Source: Crotophaga sulcirostris (taxonomy: Eukaryota > Chordata > Aves > Cuculiformes > Crotophagidae). From it: DNA of 64,000 nucleotides. Each line of letters begins with the position of its first letter. Position 1 is the stretch's first letter. The position numbers were made by a program, and so were the translations under genes. The notes beneath the pieces are model-generated. The model did not search any database, was not told where the DNA came from, and saw only the letters and a list, made by a program, of their open reading frames with translations. Below are positions 1-11,611 of this stretch, piece by piece. The DNA lies in contig VYZB01000526.1 in NCBI GenBank assembly GCA_013397455.1, forward strand, positions 404,520-468,519, written 5' to 3'.

Positions 1-105
1 AAACAAACCCAGGTCCCTCAGTTACTCCTCAGTAGACTTGTTCTCCAGCCCCCTCACCGTCTTCATTGCCTTTCTCTGGACACGTTTAGCTCTTAAACAC
101 TTGGG
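1..105 (-). mobile_element. CR1 fragment, cut by window edge
   Basis: Complement of CR1 pol C-terminus (TTCTCCAGCCCCCTCACC, then TTTCTCTGGACACG). The 3' part lies outside the window. Confidence 0.8.
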
Positions 106-671
106 GAGGTTGGACATGTTTGAAATATGCGAGCAGTCTGAAAATCTATTGATTAGTGTAGATCGTAGTTTACTGCCACCCTTAAAACTGGCCTAAAAGC
201 GGTATTTAAACCAGTGTTTAATTATCTAAGTTGGTCACATGGGAGGGCACACAGCAGTGAAGTTTGAGTTTGTTCTCATATTTGAAGCCTCCTCTAGGTT
301 CAATTTGACCACATCATCACTTATTTTTGGGAAGGTTCACCAAGGGTTAAGTGCTGCACAAAGCACACCGTGAAGAACATCTCTGGCCCAAGAGATACAA
401 CATCGTAACTCACCCATCACACCAGTTTCCCGGCCAAATGCTCTGCTCCATTGACAATGTCTTCTAAATCACATATTAACATTGATCCAATTAATGCAGC
501 TCTTGCTAATCCAGAGGATTTCTGAGTCTGCTCCTGCCCATTGCATGATCTTGGTTGATTTAAAAGAAGCAGAGAACTTGAGGTTAATCTGAGTTTTCCT
601 CTCTTCTCACTTAGAAGGCACTTTGCAACAAGCAGATGTTTATTTCTCCACCAAATAACATTTTCCATCTT
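106..671. other. Single-copy stretch, no gene seen
   Basis: No CR1 tail, exon or RNA gene recognised. The open frame on the minus strand (417-668) has no features of a real protein. Confidence 0.5.
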
Positions 672-1485
672 TCACTTTGTTGGAAAAGACCTTTGAGATT
701 ATCAAGTCCAACCGCACCTGTCCACTACTAAACCTGATCCCTGAGTGCTTGATCTGCCCATCTTTTAAATCCCTCCAGGTGTGGTGACTCCACCACCATA
801 TCAGGTTGCTCAAAGCCTCATCCGAGCTGGCCTTGAACACCTCCAGAGATGAGGACTCCACCACTGCCCTAGGCAGCCTCTGGCCAGAGTGTTCTCAGTG
901 CCTGAGAACTCTTTCAGTGAAGAAACTTTTCCTGATGTCTAATCTGGACCTCCCCTGGTGCAACCTGGTCATTTCTTCTCATCCTATCACCTGCCACTTG
1001 GGAGGAGAGACCAACACCCACCTCGCTACAACCTCCTTTCAGGGAATTGTAGACAGTGATGGCCTCACCCCTCAGCCTCCTTATCTCCAGGCTAAACAAC
1101 CTCAGGACCCTCAGCCATTCCCATAACCATTGTTCTCCAGACCCTTTCCCAGCTTCATTGACCTTCTCTGGACATGCTCCAGCTCCTCAATGTCATTCTT
1201 GGAGTGAGGGGTCCAAAACTGAACCAAGGATTTAAGATGTGGCCTCATCAGCACTGAATCCAGGAGAAGGATGACTTCCCTGATCCTGCTGGCCATTCTG
1301 TTTCTGATCCAAGCCAGGATGCTGTTAGACGCCTTGGCCACCTGGGTCACTGCTGGCTCACATTCAGCTGTTGTCAACCAATACCCCAGGTCTGCCTTTT
1401 CTCCAGGCTAAACAACCCCATCTTCCCTGATGTCCAACCTGAACCTCCCCTGGTGCAACCTGATGCTATTTCCTCTCATTCTTTG
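672..1485 (-). mobile_element. CR1 type C copy, mosaic and rearranged
   Basis: Starts at its 3' end (TTGGAAAAGACCTTTGAGAT) and runs back through the pol C-terminus to about 1395. A type-J-like block (GGTTGCTCAAAGCCTCATCC at 805-824) sits between two copies of the 'gactccaccac' segment. An extra piece of internal CR1 (1400-1482) is repeated out of order at the 5' side. Confidence 0.88.
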
Positions 1486-2100
1486 AAAAGGGCTCCAAAT
1501 TAAGAGCTGTGTAGAGGCTGTCAAGCCCCAGCGAGCTGCATCTTACAGCACCTTCCATACAAAAAAAAAAAAAAAAAGGCAGCTTAACCCATTTATTAGA
1601 ATGATGAAAGCAAAGGGATCTAAAAATTGCACTCCTTCGTTAATGAGCAGCCGAAGGGATCGGTAAGCATAATTTCCGAGGCTGGTAATATTTTATATAA
1701 TCGCCAAGTGGTTGAAATTGAAAACCCCCAACTGAATCAATATTTACTGCGTCGAAACGAAATGAATAGTAATAAGTCACTAAGCTCCCTGTCCTGTTTC
1801 ATAACATAAAAAATTATAAAAATGAGCCCGGGCGCAGAGCGACCATCGCATTAACTTTTACGGCACTTGGGGAGTCGTAACCGACTGTTCTCATCAAATA
1901 AAACTGGTCAAAAAAACCTGGCGGAGGAAGCCTCGCTTCAGCATCAACAACAGGGAAAATAAAGCAAAATACGAGGCAAGAGGTTCACCAATGCAGGTAA
2001 AAAGGGTTCCAGAACCTCGAAGTCTTCTTCCCCATGCAGGCAGAGCACACAAAGCTGTCCGGCAAAGAGCGTCCTACCTGATGTCACGTAGAGGTTCTAA
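1486..2100. other. Single-copy island with A18 run
   Basis: Holds an 18-bp A run at 1561-1578. It continues as AT-rich sequence with scattered CpG (1600-1990), unlike the surrounding CR1. It looks like conserved noncoding DNA, but no alignment was possible. No gene is seen. Confidence 0.4.
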
Positions 2101-2213
2101 TCATAGTATCATGGAATCATAGAATTGCTTGGTTGGAAAGATTATGGCAGGTGGGTTGGAACTAGATGATCTTTAAGGTCCTTTCCAACCAAAACCATTC
2201 TATGATTCGATGA
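2101..2213. mobile_element. Short CR1 foldback: two 3' ends facing outward
   Basis: The left half is a minus-strand type C 3' end (AGAATTGCTTGGTTGGAAAG). The right half is a plus-strand type J 3' end (GATCTTTAAGGTCCTTTCC, then ATTCTATGATTCGATG). Together they form a 113-bp inverted structure. Confidence 0.8.
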
Positions 2214-2272
2214 TGCTGGAACTGGGTTGAAAGAAGGAAAGTTGGGAAATGCATTTCTGAGTCGATCTCATT

Positions 2273-2730
2273 CATAGAATCATAGAATCGCTCGGTTAGA
2301 AAAGGCTTTGAGATCACTGCGTCCACACATACCTGTCCACTACTAAATCAGATCCTCATCAATCCATCTTTTAAACACCTCCAGGGATGAAGACTCCAAC
2401 CACCTTCCTGGGCAACCTCTTTCAACTGCTTCACCATTCTTTCAGTAAAGGAATTTTGCCTGATGGTCAATCTAAACCTCCCCTGGTGCAACTTTATGTC
2501 ATTTCCTCTTGTCCTATCATCTGTCACTTGGGAGAAGACACCAACACCCACCTCACTACAACCTCCTCTCAGGGAGTTGTAGACAGTGACAAGGTCTCCC
2601 CTCAGCCTGCTTTTCTCCAGGTTAAACAACCCCAGTTCCCCCAGCCACTCCTCACAAGGCTTGTTCTCCAGCCCCTTCATCAGATGCACTGGTGGACAGG
2701 CTCCAGTGCTTCAACATCCTCCTTCTAGCG
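2273..2730 (-). mobile_element. CR1 type C fragment
   Basis: 3' tail TCATAGAATCATAGAATCG at its left end, then the leading part of the pol C-terminus. Its 3' flank (2209-2272) is shared with the copy at 19146. Confidence 0.9.
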
Positions 2731-2802
2731 AAAAACCCTCCCAGCCTCCACAGCATTTCAGGCAGCACAATGCCACAGCTCGGGATACGGCCAACACAAA
2801 CT

Positions 2803-3019
2803 TTAGAATCTTGGAATCGTTAAGCTTCGAAAAGACTTCCAAGCTCATCCAGTCCAACCATCAGCCCAATACCACTGTGCCTACTAAACCACGTCCTGAA
2901 GTGCCACCTCTACCGTTTTTTAACCCCTCAAGGGATGGAGACTCCACCACTGCTCTGGGAAGCCTCTTCCAATGCTTGACAATCCTTTCCCTAAAGAAAG
3001 CTTTCCTAACATCAAATCC
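2803..3019 (-). mobile_element. CR1 type H fragment
   Basis: Has AAGCTTCGAAAAGACTTCC and CCCAATACCACTGTGCC. Truncated after about 215 bp. Confidence 0.85.
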
Positions 3020-3504
3020 AGTAGAAAGGTCCAAGGCAGGTGTGGTTAAGTGCTCAAAACCAAACCTGGAGGCACATTTTTTTCATATTTTCCCTTTCCA
3101 GGCAACTTTTTCTTTACCCCTCAAGGCTGTGCTCATTTTTTGAAGCCCCTTCAGCCACTTCAGTCTGAATTCCCATCCCTCTTGTTCATGATAAAAAAGA
3201 AAATTTCAGGTTTGCTAATAATAACAAAAAGAGTAGACGAAGATTTTTACCTAATGCAAATTATAAAAATAGAAAAGAAACTTTTTATATCACTTTCCCA
3301 AAGTGTCCCATGCATGGTTTTACATGGATGGGGAAAGATCCCCACTCTGGATATCCACGCTGGAGCTTCCCAGCATCTTCCTGTCTATGCCACATGACTG
3401 AGGGCATGTGCCCACACTCCAATCCCTGCTGCAGCGAAGCTGAGCCCTGTTTTGGGTTGAAACATGGTTATTTTAGGTTCAGAAGAGACCGGGAATTTGG
3501 AGAG
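3020..3504. other. Single-copy stretch, no gene seen
   Basis: AT-rich (3180-3300), then ordinary sequence. Nothing recognised on either strand. Confidence 0.45.
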
Positions 3505-3667
3505 AATCATAGAATCAGGTTGCTCAAAGCCTCATCCAACCTGGTCTTCCAACACCTCCAGGGATGGGGCAGTCATGACTTCTCTGGGCAACCTGTGAAA
3601 GCACCTCACCACCCTCGTAGGAAATAATTTCTTCCTAACATCTCATCTCAATCTCCTCTCTTTCAGA
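3505..3667 (-). mobile_element. CR1 type J fragment, partly deleted
   Basis: AGAATCATAGAATC joins straight onto AGGTTGCTCAAAGCCTCATCC, so about 80 bp between the tail and the body is missing. Confidence 0.85.
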
Positions 3668-3936
3668 ACAGGAAACCATTCCCGTTGACTCATCCACAAA
3701 TACAACTCCCACAAAGGAAGCTCTTTCTTGAGCCAAAAATAACATTTCCCCTTTGCCCCCTTTTAACCTTGCACTTACAAAGGAATTTAAAGCCAGCAGA
3801 GATGCTGCCTTCCACACCCCACGCTCCTCCCTACCGAGTCATAAAACTTTTTTCCATATAAAATATCACAAACTGAAATGGCTTTGGGGTTTCCCTGGAC
3901 ATTTGTCCCCTGTCACCTCCATTCACATGCTCTTTT

Positions 3937-4383
3937 CATAGAACCATGCAATGCTTTGGGTTGGAAGGGACCTTAAAGACCATCCAGTTCCAATCTCCTG
4001 CCATGGGCAGAGACACCCCCCATCAGACCAGGGTGCTCAAGATCCCATCCAACCTGGTTTTGAACACCTCCAGGGATGGGGCATCCACAGCTTCCCTGGG
4101 CAACCTGTGCCAGGGCCTGACCAACCTCATCAGGAAGAACTTCTTCCTAACATTGAAACTAAATCCTCCTCCTTCCAATTTAAAGCCATTTCCCCTCATT
4201 CTGTCACTCCATGCCGTTGTAAAAAGTCCCTACCCAGCTCTCCTAGAGCCCCTTTTGGTACTGGAGGCTGCTCTAAGGTCTCCCCAGAGCCTTCTCCTCC
4301 AGGTTGAACAAGCCCACCTTGTCCTCCACCTTGTCAGTGCGTCCTCATAGCAGAGGTGCTCCAGTCCTCGGTTCATCTTCGTA
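3937..4383 (-). mobile_element. CR1 type J copy
   Basis: From the 3' end (TGGGTTGGAAGGGACC) through CCATGGGCAGAGACACC to the pol C-terminus near 4383. Confidence 0.92.
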
Positions 4384-4443
4384 GACAAAGGACAAGAGGA
4401 AGGATCTGAATTAGCTACAATAATTCAATAATCAATTATTAAA

Positions 4444-4507
4444 TCAGAGAATCATAGAATGGTTCGGGTTGGAGGGACCTTAAAGATCATTCAGTTCCAA
4501 CCCCCCT
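4444..4507 (-). mobile_element. CR1 type J 3' end only
   Basis: About 64 bp of tail (GAATCATAGAATGGTTCGGG). Extreme 5' truncation. Confidence 0.88.
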
Positions 4508-5159
4508 ATTTATTTAGGAAGATATCAAAGGAAATTATTTGCAATCAAAACATATTTCAGCTCAGAAAGCCATTGAGGCTTGTGGACAGGTGGCCACAGC
4601 AATCGTGCCAAGTTTGGAAACACCTCTGACCTTTGTTTCCCACTTTCCCAGCTTTAACAGCTGTGACCTCACCGACCTCCCCGTATCCTTCTGCAGATCC
4701 TCTTTCCAGGCGAACCTGGTGGGCAGCAAGCGTCACAGATGCTGTGGTGCCCGGAGATGGATGGACAGGGAGTGGAGAAGCCGGATGCAGATGGCTGGTT
4801 TCACCACGAGCCTCACCGAAGGGCAACCATGCCAAGAGCGGATGCAAATCCAACCTCGTACGGAAACAGAGGTTCCAGGATGTGGCCCTTGGGGGAGCCA
4901 AAGAGAGGATGCTCCTGCCCGGCTTTGCAAAGCCTGAGCTGCAAGCAGCCCTTCTGGTTCCACCTAAAAGTAAGATGGCAACACAGGTAGAGGATGAATC
5001 CACAAATGATCTCCCCAGTTTGATGTCACAGCAGCTTGGTAAAGTAAAAGAAATCATTTTAGAAGTTCCTCGCAGCAGTTAGAGACATCCAAAGCACCTC
5101 AGACGCATACTCACATTGGTTCTACTCCACAAAGATAATCCAAGATAAAAGCTACCAAG
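4508..5159. other. Single-copy island, open in several frames
   Basis: GC-richer than its surroundings. Long frames are open on both strands (minus 4557-5057, plus 4633-5082). No domain, splice-site set or family resemblance was found, so I do not call a gene. Confidence 0.35.
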
Positions 5160-5369
5160 GCCAGTGTCCAGTTCTGGAATCCTCACCACAAGAAGGATAT
5201 GGAACTGTTGGAATGCTTCCAGAGGAGGCAAAGAAAATGATGAGAGGGCTGGATCACCTTTGCTATGAGGACAGGCTGAGAGAGTTCAGCCTGGAGAAGA
5301 GAAGGTTCTGGGGAGGCCTCATAGCAGCCTTCCACCACCTGAAGGGGCTCCAGGAAAGCAGTAGAAGGA
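5160..5369 (+). mobile_element. CR1 type J internal fragment
   Basis: Pol C-terminus region (GGAATCCTCACCACAAGAAGG, then GAGGACAGGCTGAGAGAG). Lacks the 3' tail. Confidence 0.88.
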
Positions 5370-5448
5370 AATAAATCAGAAAGTTGATTGCGTAGGTCTT
5401 TGGTGAGAAGTAATGGATGAATCAAATGTTATTTAGGTCTTTAACACA

Positions 5449-6063
5449 ATCACAGAATGGTTTCAGTTGGAAAAGACCTTTAAGATCATCAAGTCCAACC
5501 ATCAATCCAGCCCTGCCAAGTCCATCCCTAGACCATGTCCCCAAGTATGACATCTACCTGTCTTTTAAACACCTAAAGGGATGGTCACTCCACCACCTCC
5601 CTTGAGAGCCATTGCCAGTGCTTGAGAAACCTTTCAGTAAAGAAAGTCCTCTAATATCCAACCTAAATCTCCCCTGAGGCATCTTGAGGACATTTCCCCT
5701 TGCCCTGTCACTGGCTACCAGGGAGAAGAGTCCAACCCCCACCTCACTACAACATCCTTCCAGGAAGTTGTAGACAGTGATGAGGTCTCACCTCAGTCTT
5801 CTCTTCTCTTAAACAACCCCAGGCCCCTCAGCTGCTCCTCACAACACTTGTTCTCCAGACCTTTCATCAGCTCTGTTCCCCTTCTCTGGATGCGTTCCAA
5901 CCCCTCAAGGTCCTTCTTGGAGTGAGGGGCCTGAAACTGTGGCCTCACCAGCATCGGGTACAGAGGGACAATCACTTCCCTCGTCCTGCTGGCCACGCTA
6001 TTTCTGATACAGACCAGGATGCCACTGGCCTTCTTGGCCACTTGGGCCACTGCTGGATCATAT
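5449..6063 (-). mobile_element. CR1 type C-like copy, about 0.6 kb
   Basis: Tail CACAGAATGGTTTCAGTTGG, then CCAACCATCAATCCAGCCC. Extends 5' to the pol segment reading TREVIVPL and VAKKASGIL on the minus strand. Confidence 0.9.
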
Positions 6064-6334
6064 TTGTCTTCATATCAAGTGTAACATAGACCTAAACTCA
6101 ACTAGAAAGAATCATTATCTCAACCCAAGGGCAAAACATGCCTGACCCACGCCAGAAGAGATGCGCAAGCGTTCTGCTGCGGATACTGCACAATCTCTCT
6201 CCTCTGTTTCTTCACCTGGGTGCGTAAAGCCCTTTCCAGCTCTGAAAGAACAGTTGCTGCTGCCCAGTGGAGCTCTCGAAGTTCTTATTTTGGAAGGATA
6301 GGTAGCATGGTGGTATTGTGTTGATGTTTGCAGT
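6064..6334. other. Single-copy stretch
   Basis: Nothing recognised. Confidence 0.4.
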
Positions 6335-6386
6335 TGAGGATCTTCGAGATCTTCTCAAATCTTAATGATTCCATGATTCTATAAGG
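6335..6386 (+). mobile_element. Possible CR1 type H 3' end remnant
   Basis: Only the terminal CTTAATGATTCCATGATTCT resembles CR1. Confidence 0.55.
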
Positions 6387-6450
6387 GTTCAGTCCCACTG
6401 GCGAGTCGGCCCCACTCCAAATCATGGTGTTTGCACCCTATTAAACTGTT

Positions 6451-6632
6451 CTCATAGAATCATAAAACAGTTTAGATTGGAAGGGACCTTTAAGATCCAG
6501 TTCCAAATCCCCTGCCATGGGCAGGGACACCTCCCACTGGATCAGGGTGCTCAAAGCCCCATCAAACCTGGCCTTGAACACCTCCAGGGATGGGGTATCC
6601 ATAACTTCTCTGGGCAACCTGGGCCAGTGTCA
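6451..6632 (-). mobile_element. CR1 type J fragment
   Basis: TTAGATTGGAAGGGACC and CCATGGGCAGGGACACC. Cut off at the point where the next copy begins. Confidence 0.9.
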
Positions 6633-6647
6633 AGTCACTCTCATAGT

Positions 6648-6740
6648 GAAGAATCATTGAGGTTGGAAAAGATCTCCAGGATCATCCACTCCAACTGTCA
6701 GCCCAACACTATTTTACCTCTTAGCCATCGCCTCTAAGGA
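6648..6740 (-). mobile_element. CR1 type H 3' fragment
   Basis: GAGGTTGGAAAAGATCTCC and CAGCCCAACACTATTTTACC, directly behind the type J fragment. Confidence 0.82.
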
Positions 6741-7267
6741 CATGAAAATCACTGCATTTTTAACAAGCAATCAATTAACGAAACAGCCGAGCGTGATACC
6801 CGCTCAGTCTTTGTTTTTCTTCTAGCAGAGGGTTGGCTCAGAGCAGGAGCAGCACCCACCATGTGTACATCCCTCTCCATTCACTAATCCAGGAGTTTCT
6901 TACAGCCTTTCTCTCACGCCAGGAAGAAACAGATGGATCCATCCTTCAGCCTGAAAGAAGTCTAAATGTTTATTTAGCATGGAAGGAATTATCAGTTGAA
7001 AACAATGCTTGAGCACTTGCCAAGTGACCTCTCTGCCTCCACAAACTCTTTCCCGAGCCCTGAGACCTGCCAGGGCACAGCCTGGTGCGAGCAGCCCAGA
7101 TGCCAGCAGCAGTTGGACTCGGCTCAGCGCAGCAGTCACGGGGAGGTTGGAACAAAGATAGCACAATTGGACCATCAACGGGAGGTGGTAAGAAGTGGTT
7201 TGGGTCGTTTCTGCAGCACGGAGCTGCCATTCAGCCATCCTGCACTCCCTTCTTCCTCTATTTTTTA
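6741..7267. other. Single-copy stretch, no gene seen
   Basis: Frames are open on both strands between 6900 and 7276. Nothing is recognisable in them. Confidence 0.4.
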
Positions 7268-7396
7268 AAATCATAGAATCACGGAATGGTTTGGATTGGA
7301 AGTGACCTCAAAACCTATAAGGTCAAGATGGACAGGAACAGCTGGACTTGATGATTTCAAAGGTCCTCTCCAACCAAGCAATTCTATGATTCTCCA
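7268..7396. mobile_element. Short CR1 foldback: type J and type C 3' ends outward
   Basis: The left half is a minus-strand type J tail (TGGTTTGGATTGGAAGTGACC). The right half is a plus-strand type C tail (CTTGATGATTTCAAAGGTCC, then ATTCTATGATTCT). Confidence 0.8.
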
Positions 7397-7415
7397 ATGC
7401 TGTGGGTCCTTCATG

Positions 7416-7672
7416 AACCACAGAATTGTTTGGGTTGGAAGGGACCTTTAAGCCCATTCAACTCCAACCCCCCTGCCATGGGTAGGGACACCTTCCACTG
7501 GATCATGTTGTTCAAGGCCCCATTCAGCCTGGCCTTGAACACCTCCAGGGATGGGGCAGCCACAACTCCTCTAGGCAACGTGTGCCAGTGCCTCAACACC
7601 ATAACTGTAAAACATTTCTTCCTAAGATCCCATCTCAATCTCCCCTCTTTCAGCTAAAATCATTCTTCCTCA
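7416..7672 (-). mobile_element. CR1 type J fragment
   Basis: CAGAATTGTTTGGGTTGG, then CCATGGGTAGGGACACC. Truncated near 7672. Confidence 0.9.
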
Positions 7673-8386
7673 TTGCAAGAGCTGCTGGGTTGAGGCTCCA
7701 GATGATGACACGTAGACCCAACCATGCAGAGGGGCACCAAACCTTCTGCAAAGCCATGGCATGGGGAGGACCATCTCAAATCTCGTGCCCTGGCACCTGA
7801 AGATGGGCTCCCCAGCTCTGGACATGACCTCTCTGCTTGCCCACACACAAACTTCAACAACACCCACCTGAGTTCTACACCAGATAATCCAGTCCCAACT
7901 CAAAACTGCTGATGCGCAGTGGAAAACTCGGAACTTTTAATCTGTATAAACCTCTTCTACTAAGGATGTTCTGCTTTTCTTTGATAGCTGCTCTACTCTG
8001 AAAGCAGGGAGAAGCGGCCACAATAGAGGGGAAATAAAATCCCAGCTAATGAATTCCCACTCATCAGCAAATCCTCTACAAACCGACCGCGCGTGTGCTC
8101 TCTGTCTATTATAAACACTAAGTAAAACATATTGGCTTAATATGTCACGGGGTGGGAGCTTCCAACAGCAAGATGTTGATGATGAGAAGCTCATTGAGAA
8201 GCGACACAACGACATCTGCACTGTTATACAATGTTGGTGAAGCTCCACGTGCTGGTTTAAGCTCCCATGAGGGAATTTACCAATTGGCATGGGAGTTGCT
8301 AACACTTGAGTAGCACCATTGTGCAACTGGGAGGTGGAGGGTTCAGTGTGGAATGCCCCAAGCCCCCCGTCACTTAACAGCATCTC
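7673..8386. other. Single-copy stretch, no gene seen
   Basis: No CR1, exon or RNA gene recognised. Confidence 0.4.
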
Positions 8387-8449
8387 TCCAGGTCAGATGG
8401 GGTCTTGAGCAGCCTGGTCGAGTGGGAAATGTCTCTGTGAGAGCAGTCT
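8387..8449 (+). mobile_element. CR1 type J scrap
   Basis: CAGGTCAGATGGGGTCTTGAG, the segment that normally lies near the 3' end, here directly upstream of another copy. Confidence 0.7.
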
Positions 8450-9140
8450 TGAAGAGAAGGACTTTGGGTGCTGGTGGATGAGAAGTTAAACATGAGTTGA
8501 CACTGTGTGCTGGCAGCCCAGAAAACCAACTGTGTCCTGGACTGCATCCATGCAGTGGAACTAGCAAGGTGAGGGAGCAGATTCTGTCCCTCTGCTCCAC
8601 TCTGGTGAAACCTCACCTAGAGTCCTGTGTCCAGCTCTGGAGTCCTCAGCACAGGAAGGACATGGATCTGTTGGAGCAAGTCCAGAGGAGGCCAAGAAGA
8701 TAATCTGAGGGTTGGAGCACCTCTGCTACGAGGACAGACTGAGAGAGTTGGGGTTGTTCAGCCTGGAGAAGAGAATGCCCTGGGGAGGCCTTAGTTCACC
8801 TTTCCAGTATTGAAATGGTCTACAGGAAAGCTGGGGAGGGGCTCTTGATCAGGGAGTGCAGGGACAGGACTAGAGGGAACGGTTTTAGGCTGAAAGAGGG
8901 GAGGCTGAGATGAGATCTTAGGGAGAAACAAATTCTTCCCTGTGAGGGTGGTGAGGCCCTGGCACAGGTTATTCAGAGAAGTCATTGATGCCCCATCCCT
9001 GGAGGTATTCAAGGCCAGGTTGGATGAGGCTTTGAGCAACCTAATCCAGTGGAAGGTGTCCCTGACCATGGCAGGGAGGTTGGAACTGGATGAGCTTTAA
9101 GGTCCCTTCCAACCCAAACCATTCTATGATTCCATGATTA
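8450..9140 (+). mobile_element. CR1 type J copy, about 0.7 kb, 3' end intact
   Basis: From the pol segment reading [12 protein letters not shown] through [16 protein letters not shown] coding remnants to the tail CCATTCTATGATTCCATGAT. Many stops and frame shifts. Confidence 0.93.
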
Positions 9141-9963
9141 TCCCAATGTGCCCCAAGACCAAACAAAGGTTCTGTCCTGGACCTCGGCAGGAAATGCAAG
9201 GCACCTTGCAATGCAAGGTGACAGCTATCAGCTGTACCTAATTCAGAAAGAGAGGAAAAGCTGAAATTCTCCATTTTTTCAGCTAAATTGGTCAAGCATC
9301 TCCTTTCTCTGCTCACAACCAACACAGATCCCTCACGGGATGAACCTGCAAGATCTCCCAGCAAGAAAAGATCCAGGTTTAGGGAACTGCGGGCTCCCCA
9401 AAGACGGATGCTCCATGCTGTGGAGAAGGGCAGATCAAAGATGAACACAACAACTCTGCTGAATAAATAACCCACCACAGCCTCCCAGGTTCAGCCACGA
9501 CAGTTTTCTTTTTAATAGAATCCATTCAAAACTCGACAACTCCATTAACCAAAATTAAAACAAGAAAATCCCATTATTCTTAAGTATTTTCATATGCATT
9601 TAAAGCTGGTGGTTAACCTCTGAGTCCTAGTTTTATTTGGTTTTCATTAGTTCCTCCAAAGTAGAGCTCGATTACTGCAGCCGACCCCGTGAGGAGGACT
9701 TTGGAGCGCTCCCCCCCCGATGCCGACAGTGTCAAATCCATGCAAAACCAGTACAAAATATAATCTCACAGTGCGAATTTGACAGAACTGGGAGGGCTAA
9801 GGGAACTGGGAGGACTGGGAGAACTGGGAGGAACATCACAGGCAGGGAGGGGTTGGTGCTGGTGCAGCCCCAGGTTCCACCTGCAAAGCCACCCATCCTA
9901 AATGTAGTGCTCAGCAGGTTGACTGGGAAGCTTGACAGCACCCAGCTGTCAGCTCTGATCTGG
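9141..9963. other. Single-copy stretch
   Basis: No gene recognised. Contains the short AACTGGGAGG repeat listed next and leads into the purine tract. Confidence 0.4.
9785..9834 (+). repeat. Degenerate AACTGGGAGG tandem repeat
   Basis: About four imperfect copies of a 9-11 bp unit around AACTGGGAGG. Confidence 0.75.
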
Positions 9964-10690
9964 GGAAAGTAATAGGGGAAAAAGGGAAAAAAAGGAAGGG
10001 AAAAGGAGAAAACAGGATGAAAGGGGGGGAGGTGGCAGGAGGGGAAGAAAGAAAAGGAAAAAAGAAAAATGAAAAAGTAAAAGGAAAGGAAAAGGAAAAG
10101 AAGAAGAAGAAACGGAGGAAGAGGAAGAAAAAGAGGAGGAAGAGGAAGAGGAAGAAGAAAAAAGAAGAAAAAGGAAAGGAATAAAAAGGCAGAAAAAGAA
10201 AAAGGAAAAAATAAAGGAGAAGGGAAAGAAGAAAATGGAAAGGAAAAGCAGAAAAAGAAAAGAGAGAAAAAGGAGAAAGAAGAAAAAAGAAGAAAAAGTA
10301 GATGAAAAAGAAAAAATAAAAAGGTGTTGAAGGAGAAGGAGAAAGAGGAAAAATACACGAAGAAAAAGAAGAGACAATTAAAAAAGAAAATGAGAGAAAG
10401 AAAAAGAAAGCAAGCAAGAGAGAAAGAAAGAAAGCAAGAGAGAAAGAAAGAAAGCAAGAAAGCAAGAAAGAAAGAAAGAAAGAAAAAAGGAAAAAGAAAA
10501 AGAAAAAGAAAAAAGAAAAAGGAAAAAGGAAAACAAAAATGAAAAAAAGAAACAGGAAAGAGGAAAAATGAAGGGAAAGAAGAAAAATAAATGGAAAGAA
10601 AAAATGGAAAGAAAAAAGAGGGGAAAAGACAGAAGAAAAAAGAGAAAAAACAGAGAAAAAAAGAGAAGAGAAGAAGAAAAAAGGAAAGGG
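9964..10690 (+). repeat. Polypurine (A/G) tract, about 0.73 kb
   Basis: The plus strand is almost only A and G, built from GAAA, GGAAA, GAAGA and GAAAGAAAG motifs, with a GAAAGAAAGAAA cluster near 10425-10485. The long open frames on both strands here (K/E/R-rich one way, F/S/L-rich the other) are composition artefacts, not genes. Pyrimidines are rare interruptions. Confidence 0.95.
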
Positions 10691-11365
10691 AAGGCTGAGT
10701 GCTGCCTGTGTTTCTGCACGGGGGGAGTGCAGAGCCCCTGAACAATTAATCCCGAGCTTTGCCCGGCAGAGGCGACGCCGTTCTCAAGCCCCGAGCGGGG
10801 AGCGATTACGGGGCCAGATGTCAGGGCTGGTTGGAAACAATGCAGGTTGTGTGTCCTCTCCATCCTCATTAAACTGATTAAAAGTAATTCCTATAGAAAA
10901 AAAACATGTATTTTCCCCTGGGAGCCATGGGTTCCTCGCGTCTTTAACGTCTCCCAATCCAGGAGATGAATTTCACGTTAATGAGATGTCACTGGGGAGA
11001 ATGGTTTAACATCTCCGTCAAAAAAAACCCAAAATCCGAGTCCTAAACCTTGTAAAAAATCACATTGAGATTTATTAAAAAGAGAATTTATGACCCCCCA
11101 AAAATAAAAGAAAACAAAACAGGAGCTGCCGAGAAGCAGAATCCATGACACGGTGGTTTGAAATGGGATGGAAAGGGCTTTCTGAGTGAGCTGCTTAAGT
11201 ACAGCCCTTTCTGTTTGCTCCTCGCTTTCATGTCAACTGGATTTGAGAACAAAAATCAATGGGGAATTTAAGGCCATTTGGCACATTTTGCCTTTTTTTT
11301 TTTCAGATTAACGTGGCAAAAGCCAAGGAGGGGGATTTTATCACATTGATAAAATAGAATTAACT
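10691..11365. other. Single-copy stretch after the purine tract
   Basis: Starts GC- and CpG-rich (10700-10820), then turns AT-rich. No gene seen. Confidence 0.4.
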
Positions 11366-11583
11366 CCTTAGACATTAGGAAGAAATTCTTCACGATGAGG
11401 GTGGGGAGGCCCTGGCTCAGGTTGCCCAGAGAAGTGGTGGCTGTCCCATCCCTTGAGGTGTTCAAGGTCAGGTTGCATGAGGTTTTGAGCACCCTGATCC
11501 AATAAGAGATGTTCCTACCCATGGCAGGGAGGTTGGAACTGGACGGGCTTTTAGGTCCCTTCCAACCCAAGCCATTCTATGTT
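11366..11583 (+). mobile_element. CR1 type J 3' fragment
   Basis: TAGACATTAGGAAGAAATTC through CCATGGCAGGGAGGTTGG to CCAAGCCATTCTATG. Confidence 0.92.
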
Positions 11584-11611
11584 TTTATCATCTTGATAAA
11601 ACAAAACTGGT

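Noticed and set aside
4557..5082. Region open in several frames on both strands
   Set aside because: Being open on both strands reflects GC-rich composition. I recognised no family and no splice-site set.
9732..10869. Long open frames (up to 337 codons) rich in F, S and L on the minus strand, and K, E and R on the plus strand
   Set aside because: They follow from the polypurine composition, which rarely yields stop codons. No domains and no splice context.
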